DNA of 31,741 nucleotides from a virus. Both the position numbers and the translations under genes were made by a program. Below, piece after piece: positions 7,280 to 14,363 of the stretch. A model generated the notes under the pieces. The model was not told where the DNA came from. It saw nothing but the letters and a program-made list of their open reading frames with translations, and did no database searches. Where the stretch lies: positions 1 to 31,741 of IMG/VR virus record IMGVR_UViG_3300048790_000039; one strand, given 5' to 3'. How positions within the stretch are numbered: the stretch's first letter is position 1; every line of letters starts with the position of its first letter.

Positions 7280-7768
7280 CTAGTCGCGATCCCAAGTGGT
7301 GTTGCTTAGGCTGTAGATATAGCAATAGCTGGTCGCCGCCGTCATGGCGGTTACCGCGTTATCGAGGGTTTGCGAAGTCGTACCGGCGTACAAAGTAAGT
7401 GCCGTCACTCCGCCGATTGAAAAGAAGCAGTTGCGGGCACCGTCGAAGGGTGCGGCCGCAAGGTAGATGTAGCCCGAACTGACAGCGCTGGCGTTGCCAA
7501 GCTGGGCATAGCTTACATTGGTGCCGTATTGGTAATTAAAGCCATTGGCGATCGTGGTCGGCGACTTGTAGTAGCCGTAGACATTGGTAACACCTGCCCA
7601 CGGCGTATAGACGTTGCCGACGACCGGCTGGCCGTTGGGGACGATCTGCAACAAATCGGCAAACGGGTGCGAAACCGTCACGAGCGGCGGGTTGAAACTT
7701 TGCGACACCACGGCGCCACTGAGCAACAGGAACGCAAGACCGGCAGCAACAGCGATTTTCTTCAACAT
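7280..7768 (-). CDS. Exported beta-rich protein of unknown function (162 aa)
   Basis: ATG 7768 follows GGAG with a 6-base spacer. It has a clear signal peptide: MLKKIAVAAGLAFLLLSGAVVS, likely cut before QSFNPP. The mature part is rich in Tyr, Thr, Ala and Asn (VYGYYKSPTTIANGFNYQYG, YIYLAAAPFDGARNCFFSIGG, TSYCYIYSLSNTTW), and two Cys could form a disulphide. No family recognised. It lies between a second exported beta protein and the polysaccharide polymerase-like gene. It could be a decoration or surface protein, but this is inference. Confidence 0.65.
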   Translation of the reverse strand: MLKKIAVAAGLAFLLLSGAVVSQSFNPPLVTVSHPFADLLQIVPNGQPVVGNVYTPWAGVTNVYGYYKSPTTIANGFNYQYGTNVSYAQLGNASAVSSGYIYLAAAPFDGARNCFFSIGGVTALTLYAGTTSQTLDNAVTAMTAATSYCYIYSLSNTTWDRD

Positions 7769-7791
7769 GGGAGTCTCCGTTCCTTTTTGGA

Positions 7792-8160
7792 TTAACCGAG
7801 AATAATGTAGTTATAGACCGACGTGTCGCCGCTGCCGCACGTCACCACAAAGCTGGTGCCGACCGTCACGGTCGTTACGTTGAACGCGGCCGGCGAGCCT
7901 GCGGTTTTGGTTCCGAACAGGAATACCGAATTGGCTGTCACATTCGCGTTGGTGACCGTAATGGCCCCGCTCGATGTGCAAGTGAATGTGCCACCATTGG
8001 CCGGCACCGCGGATACCTGCGTGCCGCCGTTGTAGGTGAACGAGCCGCCGACCGTTATCGGCGACACGAATTGCAACCCGGTCGGCGGAATGCCTGCCGT
8101 GGCGGCAATCGCGACACCAGCGATCAACACAAAGGCTAGACCAAGCAGATATTTTTTCAT
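7792..8160 (-). CDS. Small exported beta-rich protein (122 aa)
   Basis: ATG 8160 follows AAGGA with a 7-base spacer. Signal peptide MKKYLLGLAFVLIAGVAIA is likely cut before ATAGIPP. The mature ~100 residues are beta-like and Thr/Val/Asn/Gly-rich (FTYNGGTQVSAVPANGG, GAITVTNANVTANSVFLFG, VTCGSGDTSVYNYIILG). The ending '(G)DTS.YNY.I.G' is a pattern I recall from C-terminal domains of phage fibre and particle proteins, so this may be such a domain on its own with a secretion leader. Its exact role is unknown. Confidence 0.65.
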   Translation of the reverse strand: MKKYLLGLAFVLIAGVAIAATAGIPPTGLQFVSPITVGGSFTYNGGTQVSAVPANGGTFTCTSSGAITVTNANVTANSVFLFGTKTAGSPAAFNVTTVTVGTSFVVTCGSGDTSVYNYIILG

Positions 8161-8175
8161 CGTCGTTTCCTTTTT

Positions 8176-9096
8176 CTAGGTGCCGGCGTTCAACGGGCCG
8201 ATGGCCAATGATTCTGCCGCGCCGCCTGTCTGTGACATTCTGTAATTGATGGTGCCGGCGCTGTAGAGAATACAATTGAGCCGGTACAGCACGTCGCGCT
8301 CGGGCTCGCCGAAAGTGAGGTTGACGGCCGCCAAACTCGTATATTGTGCAAGCTGGCCGCCGTTGCCGATATTGCAAATCGACCAAGTGGCGCCGCCATC
8401 GAAGCAACGCTCTATTTGAATCGTCCCGGTCCATTGGGCTGCCGTGCCTGTAAACACTGCGGCGGTATCGGCGCCACTTACCGTCACGGCATTTGCGGTC
8501 AAAGCAAATTGGAACGGCCACGATTGGTTGATAGGGCCTACCACGGTAGGTGCGGCTGATAATTGGATAATACCTTGAACGCCGGGGCTATTGCCGCCAG
8601 CGACGGGCACAATGGCGGCCTGCAAGATGGCCGTTACTGTCGTTCCAGCCGGCAGTGTAATGCCTTCGGCGGTTGATGGCACTGTGACGGTCGCGCCTAG
8701 AAGCCTATCCGTCGGCTCGCCAAGATTGAGCGTGATCGTGGCCGGCGTGAGGTTAGCACCGCTGATGACGCCAACATGGGTATGCGGCGCTAGGATGGCC
8801 GTAATATTGGTGCCGCTGATCGTACCGATTGTCGAGCCGCTTGGCAGGTTGACGCTGTTAATGGCCGAGCCAACGGCCAACCCTGTACCGCTGCCAACGG
8901 TTGCCGCCAAACTGCCGGCGGTTGTCGTCAACGTCGTATTAACCGACGCCCATATGGCCAGATTCATCGGCCCGCGAAACGCAAACGGCTGCGTTGGGCC
9001 TAGTGCGGTGATAATCCCGGCCAGAACGGCATTGGCCTGGTCGTTCAGGTTTGGCATTCCTGATGCCGCTAACCCTCTTTTGGCCGGGATTCCCAT
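8176..9096 (-). CDS. Beta-rich putative virion decoration or fibre protein (306 aa)
   Basis: The chosen ATG 9096 lies 3 bases after the previous stop. No good ribosome site is seen, so coupling is assumed, and ATG 9057 (MPNLNDQANAVL) is an alternative. The product is Thr/Gly/Ala-rich with beta repeats (SGSTIGTISGTNITAI, LPAGTTVTAILQAA). The C-terminal part reads 'VTVSGADTAAVFTGTAAQWTGTIQIERCFDGGATWSICNIG', a beta-sandwich-like module of the type found on phage heads and fibres ('G.I.IERS.DGGATW'). It ends in Ala/Gly sequence. Position behind the cement protein suggests a particle component. Family not named. Confidence 0.6.
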   Translation of the reverse strand: MGIPAKRGLAASGMPNLNDQANAVLAGIITALGPTQPFAFRGPMNLAIWASVNTTLTTTAGSLAATVGSGTGLAVGSAINSVNLPSGSTIGTISGTNITAILAPHTHVGVISGANLTPATITLNLGEPTDRLLGATVTVPSTAEGITLPAGTTVTAILQAAIVPVAGGNSPGVQGIIQLSAAPTVVGPINQSWPFQFALTANAVTVSGADTAAVFTGTAAQWTGTIQIERCFDGGATWSICNIGNGGQLAQYTSLAAVNLTFGEPERDVLYRLNCILYSAGTINYRMSQTGGAAESLAIGPLNAGT

Positions 9097-9099
9097 GGT

Positions 9100-9912
9100 T
9101 TATTGGTTCTTGCGTTCCGCGAAGTTCTGTTTGGCCGGTGCGGCGATGGTGCCGAGCACATTGATGAACGGCGCCGACGGGTCATTGTTGTCGTGCTTGA
9201 GGTCCATTTCCTCAGCGAACGCCGGAAGTTCCTGCGTCAAGCCTTCCCGGCGCTTTGGCGGATCACCCTTCACGACGAGGCCTTGTGCCGTGATATAGAC
9301 CGGGCGGTTATCGCTGGTCGCCAGTTTTTCGGTCGAGCCGATTGATAAGCGGAATTCCGCGTAAATCTTCTTGGCGATGTCGTTGATCGGCCGTAGCGCC
9401 TCATTAGGAATGCCGGTCCACACGATTTCGTTGGATGCGATGGTCTTGTCGGGCAAGCGCTTGAACGGTTCGATAAACCGTTCATTGAAATAGATCTTGG
9501 CCACCACCCGATATTCCGGCAGCCATTTGGCTTCGACTTTGCCGTCTTTCTGGCGTCGGGCCTCAAGGACGTGCTCGCGCGCGTCGTCGATCAATCTGAT
9601 GCAACGCTCTTTTGCCGCCGCACGCTGCGCCAGAACTTCGGGAGCTACGCGCTTGCGGTTACTGCCCTGGTCCGAGATTTCCGCGATGGCCAAAGCCATC
9701 TTGGAAAACAGCGCGGTTGCTTCTTCGTTGGAGCCGGCGCCGATCGGGGCGCCCTGCTTGGCGATCTGCGCGACAATCTCCGGTACTGCCTTGGCCAAGG
9801 CAGCATCGAGCGCCGCCTTGAACTCGGGGGTTTCGGTAATGTTGCGCGCGTCGTTCTTTGCCGCTTCCGCCATGAACAAATCCTCTCGTGACTTTCTGCC
9901 GGGTTTTGACAT
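9100..9912 (-). CDS. Conserved phage protein of unknown function (270 aa)
   Basis: ATG 9912 has GGAG at 7 bases. A second start, ATG 9873 (MAEAAKNDARN), has an even better site (GAGAGGA, 7 bases), so either may be used. The protein is soluble. It has an Ala/Lys-rich helical N-terminal half (ETPEFKAALDAALAKAVPEIVAQIAKQG), then 'EVLAQRAAAKERCIRLIDDAREH' and a mixed C-terminal half (YRVVAKIYFNERFIEPFKR, EIVWTGIPNEALRPIND). No motif I can assign. It sits immediately downstream of the cement protein gene, so a head or internal virion role is plausible. Confidence 0.65.
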   Translation of the reverse strand: MSKPGRKSREDLFMAEAAKNDARNITETPEFKAALDAALAKAVPEIVAQIAKQGAPIGAGSNEEATALFSKMALAIAEISDQGSNRKRVAPEVLAQRAAAKERCIRLIDDAREHVLEARRQKDGKVEAKWLPEYRVVAKIYFNERFIEPFKRLPDKTIASNEIVWTGIPNEALRPINDIAKKIYAEFRLSIGSTEKLATSDNRPVYITAQGLVVKGDPPKRREGLTQELPAFAEEMDLKHDNNDPSAPFINVLGTIAAPAKQNFAERKNQ

Positions 9913-9954
9913 CGCCTAGCTCCAATGAACCGGGCAAGTGAACAACCGTCGCGA

Positions 9955-10476
9955 TTAGGCGACGGTGAAGTTTTTGGCTGCGTAGCGATTCGCTTGATCG
10001 TCGCGAACCATGGTGACGATTGCCGCATTGATGGTGCCGGCGGTGAACGTGCCGACCGGGGTAAATAACAGCGACAGATAGCGGGCGTTCAAGCCGGGCG
10101 GGAATGCTGGCGGCCAATCGAAGCGGGCACAGACTTGGGCTGCGGTAAGGTTGGCCGTAAGGATCGCGCCGGTTTCCACCAGCGTATTCCATGTGCCAGC
10201 AACATGGGTGCCGGCGGTATCGACCGCGGCTTGGAACGCGATGTTAAGGCTCGTGCCGCCAGCGAAGGCAGCCGCGCCCAACAGCACTTCCAGCATTGGC
10301 CTTTTGCCGCCGATGCCCAAGTCGGACCCGAACAGCGTCGGCGTGCCGATGATGCTTGATGGCGGCGTGCCAACTCCGGTGCCGAGAATGTCGTAAACAT
10401 TGGACCGGACCGCGGCGCCAAGGATAGGCGTGTTGGTGCCGACCGGGACGAAGGCAAGCAGTGCGTCGGTAATCAT
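9955..10476 (-). CDS. Capsid cement protein, Bbp16-like
   Basis: 173 residues. ATG 10476 follows GGAG with an 8-base spacer. The pattern 'MITDALLAFVPVG', then a beta region with 'VYDILGTGVG', 'MLEVLLGAAAFAGGTSLNIAFQAAVD', and near the end 'LNARYLSLLFTPVGTFTAGTINAAIV' matches the cement protein family first seen in Bordetella phage BPP-1 (Bbp16): an N-terminal '(L/I)TDALL', the 'RY(L)xL.Y...G....G...A' strand pair, and a short terminal segment. Such proteins bind the capsid surface at fixed sites and stabilise it. The adjacent upstream gene encodes the major capsid protein, as in BPP-1-type genomes. Confidence 0.82.
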   Translation of the reverse strand: MITDALLAFVPVGTNTPILGAAVRSNVYDILGTGVGTPPSSIIGTPTLFGSDLGIGGKRPMLEVLLGAAAFAGGTSLNIAFQAAVDTAGTHVAGTWNTLVETGAILTANLTAAQVCARFDWPPAFPPGLNARYLSLLFTPVGTFTAGTINAAIVTMVRDDQANRYAAKNFTVA

Positions 10477-10521
10477 GTCGTTTGCTCCGTTGTTTCGCGC
10501 AAAGTTTGACGCGATCGGCTA

Positions 10522-11565
10522 TTAGCTGATGGTGGATTCCGTGTTGGTGATCTGGTCGATGATCTTGATCGGGATTTCGCGGAACCCCATGATCGGCATG
10601 CCGGCGTAATCTTCGATGCGCAGCAACACGTTACGATCGCGCATGGCCTGCACGTCCATCCAGTGCCGCATGGTGCGGTTGCAGTAATAGACCGGATGCA
10701 CCCCAAAATCGTCGTGCGGCGCGTCGGTCTTGGTAATGCCCGACGTGGAACGGGTCAGTTTGGGGAACAGCAACAGGGTTTCCGCCATGGTGGCGAAAAT
10801 GTCGAGTGCATTGGGTCCGGCGAGGCCGTTGTTGGTAGTGTCGATGTTGGCGACACGCACGCCGTAGCGCCAATCGCTCGGCACCAGCCCGACTTGCTGG
10901 CGGAACCACGAGGTATAAGCCTCGAAACGATTGCCGAGCGAATCAAAGCCAGGGGTTACATCGCCCTTGTCCTCCATATCCAGCCCGGCTTTCGAGCCGC
11001 GCGGGAATGTCAAGAAAAACGACTGCGGCGACCAGCCGATCAGCCACAGCGAAGTGTTGCTCGATCCGGTGCCTTGGCCATTCAGGACGTTGGCAGCGTT
11101 CTGCGCGTTGGCGGTCGAGAGCGTATTGTAGAACGGCGCCAGTCCCATGAATTCGTCGGGGGTGACCGTCGGATTGCCGTAGATGAAAGTCTGCGCGATC
11201 GTCTGCGACATGCCTTCAAGGAAGGCGACATCTTCCGAGCGGCGGAAACGCTGCAAGTCGCCGGAATGTTCGCCGAGCGCGCGATCGACTTGGCTGTAAT
11301 CTTCCAGCATGCCAAGGCCGACTCTTGCTTTGGCCGTGGTCGATTTGGCATAGGGCACGCCCATATTGTAGGAGCGCCAGGAGCCAGCCGGGATCGAGGT
11401 GCGGAACACGAATTCGTGGCCGGTGTGCTCGTTGGCTTCAACCCACGGCGCGTCGTCCGTGTAGTCGTTTTGCTGCGACAGCATTTCGGAGATCTCGGGG
11501 ATTTTGCCCTCGGGATCCATGCGGGACGCAACATCAACGAGGGTCGGCCATGCGCCAGTCGCCAT
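10522..11565 (-). CDS. Major capsid protein (HK97-fold, BPP-1-like)
   Basis: 347 residues. ATG 11565 follows GGAG at 7 bases. Recognisable order: 'DPEGKIPEISEMLSQQND', 'DAPWVEANEHTGHEFVFRTSIPAGSWRSYN', 'MLEDYSQVDRALGEHSGD', 'RSEDVAFLEGMSQTIAQTFIYGN', 'FMGLAPFYNTLS', 'WLIGWSPQSFFLTFPRGSKAGLDMEDKGDV', 'WRYGVRVANIDTT'. This is the pattern of major head proteins of podo- and siphoviruses related to BPP-1. About 415 copies would make a T=7 shell (family knowledge). No protease gene is visible, and the scaffold-like protein is encoded directly upstream. Confidence 0.93.
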   Translation of the reverse strand: MATGAWPTLVDVASRMDPEGKIPEISEMLSQQNDYTDDAPWVEANEHTGHEFVFRTSIPAGSWRSYNMGVPYAKSTTAKARVGLGMLEDYSQVDRALGEHSGDLQRFRRSEDVAFLEGMSQTIAQTFIYGNPTVTPDEFMGLAPFYNTLSTANAQNAANVLNGQGTGSSNTSLWLIGWSPQSFFLTFPRGSKAGLDMEDKGDVTPGFDSLGNRFEAYTSWFRQQVGLVPSDWRYGVRVANIDTTNNGLAGPNALDIFATMAETLLLFPKLTRSTSGITKTDAPHDDFGVHPVYYCNRTMRHWMDVQAMRDRNVLLRIEDYAGMPIMGFREIPIKIIDQITNTESTIS

Positions 11566-11579
11566 AATCTATCTCCGTG

Positions 11580-12590
11580 TTATGCCCGCGCAACTTTTTG
11601 CGAGGATGGGTGATCGTACATTCGGCTGCCAGGGGCTTTACCGTTGCCCTTTGGCGGTTTGAGATCCGAAAGAGGTTGATTGCCTGCTTGTGGTTCGTCG
11701 ATGTAGCGCGCTGCGTTGTGCAGCATGCGCATAAATGCTGGGTGTGAGCCGGCGCCGGTCGTGCGCAAGAATTCGTCGAATTCCTTGCGCTCGGCGGTGT
11801 AGCGCGGTGTGCCGGGTTTTGCCGATGAAATCGTGAGGTCGCGCGCGCGTGCGACCGCGCCCATGGCTGTTTCGTGGCCGGCTCCGCCCAATTCGGGATC
11901 GGCCAAAACCTGCTTTTCCCAATTCCGGCAAGTCTCGTTGAACACCGAGAATTGGTTTTTGAGTGATTCAGCCGCCAAATTGGTGGCGTATTCCGTCATC
12001 GTCTTGGCGTGCAGATCGATCAGCGCTTGCGCGCCCTTGACCGGATCGGCACGGAAATTATCGAACGCGGTATGGACTTCCGCCTTTAAGGCGTCGTCCA
12101 TCTTGAGCGTGTCGGGTAATTTATATTCGTAGGCGACCGGCTCGGGCTTGGCGGCTTCGGCTGGCTTCTCGTCGACCTTAGTTTCAGCCGGTTTTGCAGC
12201 CTCTTTCGCCTTTTCGCCCGGTTTTTGGGCTTTCTCGTCGACCGGCTTTGCTTCGGTTTTGGCTTCGGCCTTTTTGTCGTCTTTTTTTGGCGCGGCTTCC
12301 GCGGCCTTTTTGGCGTCCTCGGCGGCTTTGGCCGCTGTGTCGTCGTCAAACTTTTCCAGCAACGTCTTGTCGAGCTTGGGCGCGTCGGCGGCTGGTTCTA
12401 CGGCCTTTACAGGCTCGGGCGCGGGTTTGGCGTCCGCACCGACAAGAGCTAATTCCGGCTGCGCCAGTGCCCCGGCGGCGGCTGGGCCACCCTCCGTGGC
12501 CGTCACCGTCGCCGGACTGGGCTGGGCGGTTGGGTTATGGGCCGCCGCGCCAGCGTTTGTTGCGTCGTCGGGTTTTACAGCGTCAACCAT
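11580..12590 (-). CDS. Scaffold-like head protein ending in the SRMYDHPSS tag
   Basis: 336 residues. ATG 12590 overlaps the previous stop (TAATG) and has AGGTGA just upstream. Residues 1-155 are a long Ala/Lys/Pro/Glu low-complexity region. Residues ~155-300 are helical (LKMDDALKAEVHTAFDNFRADPVKGAQALIDLHAK, ETCRNWEKQVLADPELGG, ERKEFDEFLRTTGAGSHPAF). The C-terminus reads PGSRMYDHPSSQKVARA. Position right before the major capsid gene, plus an acidic/basic disordered front and helical core, fits a scaffolding protein that shapes the prohead. The terminal nonapeptide is shared with three small proteins encoded 5-6 kb away. Confidence 0.75.
   Translation of the reverse strand: MVDAVKPDDATNAGAAAHNPTAQPSPATVTATEGGPAAAGALAQPELALVGADAKPAPEPVKAVEPAADAPKLDKTLLEKFDDDTAAKAAEDAKKAAEAAPKKDDKKAEAKTEAKPVDEKAQKPGEKAKEAAKPAETKVDEKPAEAAKPEPVAYEYKLPDTLKMDDALKAEVHTAFDNFRADPVKGAQALIDLHAKTMTEYATNLAAESLKNQFSVFNETCRNWEKQVLADPELGGAGHETAMGAVARARDLTISSAKPGTPRYTAERKEFDEFLRTTGAGSHPAFMRMLHNAARYIDEPQAGNQPLSDLKPPKGNGKAPGSRMYDHPSSQKVARA
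11607..11627 (-). repeat. 21-bp DNA repeat encoding SRMYDHP, copy B
   Basis: Identical over 21 bases to 5877-5897, inside the 3' end of the scaffold-like gene and in the same reading frame. Flanking bases differ, so the copies are not part of a longer duplication. Confidence 0.8.
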
Positions 12591-13003
12591 TACTCACCTG
12601 TTTTACGGCGGATTGGTTCGGCAAATCGGTGATCGTTCTCTTGGTGCATGAGCGCGACCGATTGTGGATTGCGCTTGAGGCAGGCGTGATAAAGCCGCAA
12701 GCCAAAATCCTGCTCGCCCTTGGCGTGCCACGCCGCGTTTGGATCTGGAACGCCGGAAGGCCCGACAGGGAAACGTGTTTCAAACGCATGAGCTCCGTCG
12801 GCACCGGCAATAAGCCGCCACATTTCACGGCGCCCGACTTCGGATTCGTAAACGGCTTTCCAGAATTGGTCGGCTTCCTGTTGCTCACGCCGTATGCGGG
12901 ATTCTTTGCGCTCGTGCTTGCGCGAGTTGACGGCCTCTGGCGCTGGCGCTGCGCTGTCCTGCGGTTCGTCGCCATCGTGGGTGTCCGGCTGGTCATCATT
13001 CAT
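12590..13003 (-). CDS. Bbp19-like phage protein
   Basis: 137 residues. The start overlaps the previous stop as ATGA. The first ~45 residues are charged and disordered. The core reads 'QFWKAVYESEVGRREMWRLIAGADGAHAFETRFP' then 'GEQDFGLRLYHACLKRNPQSVALMHQEND'. This has the family order 'v...GRR..WRLL...G.f.tsF' / 'EG.RN.GL.L......P.....M' known from the BPP-1 protein Bbp19 and its relatives, which are encoded between portal and capsid genes. Molecular role not known. Likely a head-assembly protein by constant position. Confidence 0.68.
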   Translation of the reverse strand: MNDDQPDTHDGDEPQDSAAPAPEAVNSRKHERKESRIRREQQEADQFWKAVYESEVGRREMWRLIAGADGAHAFETRFPVGPSGVPDPNAAWHAKGEQDFGLRLYHACLKRNPQSVALMHQENDHRFAEPIRRKTGE

Positions 13004-13512
13004 TGCATCAATGAGCCAGGGGGAACGATGAGACTACGGCCGGGGACTTGCGGCACAATCGATGGCGTCCAGCCCACGGGCACCGTGTCGCGGTGCGAAG
13101 CTTTCTGCATTTCGGGCAGGATCGCGCCGCGCTTGCCGGTTTTGGCATCGCGGGTGCGGACTGCGGCCTTGTGCAAATTGCGCAGGTTTTCGGCCAGTTT
13201 AACGAATAGCGGATGCAGTTGGCCGCCAGCGACTTTCACCCTGGTGCCATCCGGCATTTTTATGCCGCGTAGCCAATCGCCGGCGCGGGTGTGAACTTCC
13301 GCGATCATCAAGCCGATCGGCAGCCAACGGGTATCTTCTCGCCATGCCGAGGCTTGGCGGCACGCGCCTTCGATCAATTGTAGTTCGCGTCGGAAGCGGT
13401 CGTAGCATTCGCCCTTGAAGGGCAGTACGGCCAGCGCATCGGCATCTTCGGCAGCGAGCCGAAAATTGGTCACCAGACAGTCAAAAATTTCGATTTCGGT
13501 GAGCGCACCCAT
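13000..13512 (-). CDS. Hypothetical phage protein (170 aa), head module
   Basis: ATG 13512, with no clear ribosome site. The 96-bp gap upstream holds four 10-bp repeats, so transcription may start there. The protein is soluble and helical ('FDCLVTNFRLAAEDADALAVLPFKGECYDRFRRELQLIEGACRQ', 'RWLPIGLMIAEVHTRAGDWLRG'), then 'PDGTRVKVAGGQLHPLFVKLAENLRNLHKAA' and a Pro/Val-rich tail. The layout 'WL..G.......HP.F..LA..L' is common in phage proteins near portal genes. The function is unknown to me. Confidence 0.7.
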   Translation of the reverse strand: MGALTEIEIFDCLVTNFRLAAEDADALAVLPFKGECYDRFRRELQLIEGACRQASAWREDTRWLPIGLMIAEVHTRAGDWLRGIKMPDGTRVKVAGGQLHPLFVKLAENLRNLHKAAVRTRDAKTGKRGAILPEMQKASHRDTVPVGWTPSIVPQVPGRSLIVPPGSLMQ

Positions 13513-13565
13513 GGCCGATTAGGTGCCGTGATTTTAGGTTTTGGGGCAAGGTGTTAAACGCAAGG

Positions 13566-13605
13566 CGGTAATAAACGGTATTATTCGGTAATGGACGGTA
13601 ATGTT
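13566..13605. repeat. Four 10-bp direct repeats, CGGTAWT plus 3 bases
   Basis: On the plus strand CGGTAAT, CGGTATT, CGGTAAT and CGGTAAT begin at 13566, 13576, 13586 and 13596: exactly one helical turn apart, each followed by three variable bases. They fill the only sizeable gap of the head module, directly behind the stop of the excisionase-like HTH gene. Phased direct repeats are typical binding sites of excisionase-type and MerR-like proteins that polymerise along DNA. A link to the neighbouring HTH protein is inference. Confidence 0.75.
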
Positions 13606-13608
13606 TTA

Positions 13609-13866
13609 TCAAACGACGTGTTTGCTGCGAAGCTGTGCCCATGCGTCGAGGTCGGTTTTTTTATAGCGCACAGCTTTCCATCCGCTACGGGTAAATGGCG
13701 GACCGCCTTTGGCATTGTTGTTGGCAGCTAGGTTGGCCAGCGTTTGCGTCTCGATGCGGTAGCCTTGCCCGGTCAAATAAACCGCTGCCTCCTTGCGCGA
13801 CAGCCATTCCTTTTCGGGTTTGGCTGCGCGCGTAGAAGGCTGCGAGATCATAAAGAGTTCGCTCAT
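13609..13866 (-). CDS. Excisionase-like helix-turn-helix DNA-binding protein (85 aa)
   Basis: The start overlaps the previous stop (ATGA). A second Met at position 6 is possible. Residues ~20-80 read 'EWLSRKEAAVYLTGQGYRIETQTLANLAANN' then 'GPPFTRSGWKAVRYKKTDLDAWAQ'. This is the winged HTH layout of the excisionase/MerR-like HTH_17 group: 'LS.KEAA.YL' helix-turn-helix, 'G.GP.F...G..VRY...DLD.W' wing. Such proteins bind direct repeats and act as directionality factors or repressors. A set of 10-bp repeats starts 4 bases downstream of its stop. No integrase was found in the window, so a local regulator is as likely as an excisionase. Confidence 0.78.
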   Translation of the reverse strand: MSELFMISQPSTRAAKPEKEWLSRKEAAVYLTGQGYRIETQTLANLAANNNAKGGPPFTRSGWKAVRYKKTDLDAWAQLRSKHVV

Positions 13867-14294
13867 TTTGGGGCTGGGGCCGACGCGGTTGGCGGGTTGA
13901 TAGCCGCCGGCACTGGCGGCGGCGTTGGCGCTGTGGCTGTGGAGTGCGCAGCCAATTGCCCGATCAATTCTTGCTCGTGCTTTTTAATCTCGACATTGGC
14001 GGCGCGCGCATCGGCCAGGTCTTTGGTAAGCGTGGCCTCGGTTGCCTTTGCGGTTTCCGCGGCCTTATCGGCTGCTGTTTTCTGCGCCGCCGATTCGGTG
14101 CGCACTGCGGTTAGCTGCTGCTGCAACGTAATCACCGCGGCGTTGCATTGGATGCCGCCGTTGATTTCCGAAAGAAGCTTCTGCCCCATGGCTTGACTTT
14201 CGGGGGACGGCTGCATCTGCGGGGCTTGCGCCGATGCGGCAGACAGGCCGCAAACGGTTAGGACTACAATCGTAACGCTACGCACGAGATTCAT
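13863..14294 (-). CDS. Exported coiled-coil protein (143 aa), possible spanin-like
   Basis: ATG 14294 is chosen over an upstream ATG because CAGGAG stands 7 bases before it and the signal peptide then begins at residue 1. MNLVRSVTIVVLTVCGLSAASA is likely cut before QAPQM. Residues ~40-115 form a long Ala/Thr/Lys coiled coil (LQQQLTAVRTESAAQKTAADKAAETAKATEA, LADARAANVEIKKHEQELIGQL). The last 25 residues are Pro/Ala. An exported or membrane-tethered coiled coil resembles inner-membrane spanins (Rz), but no Rz1 partner is embedded in or next to it, so the call is tentative. Confidence 0.62.
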   Translation of the reverse strand: MNLVRSVTIVVLTVCGLSAASAQAPQMQPSPESQAMGQKLLSEINGGIQCNAAVITLQQQLTAVRTESAAQKTAADKAAETAKATEATLTKDLADARAANVEIKKHEQELIGQLAAHSTATAPTPPPVPAAINPPTASAPAPK

Positions 14295-14363
14295 AGGGAT
14301 TCTCCTGTTGGACGAATACAGAGTTGAGAGTTTCATGCTATGCGTTTTGGATATTTATTACCA

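Noticed and set aside
10663-11613. 316-codon plus-strand reading frame opposite the major capsid gene
   Set aside because: It is antisense to a strongly supported capsid gene, is Arg/Val/Gly-rich without any family pattern, and arises from codon bias of the real gene.
12194-13294. 366-codon plus-strand reading frame opposite the scaffold and Bbp19-like genes
   Set aside because: Arg/Leu/Pro-rich antisense shadow crossing three minus-strand genes.
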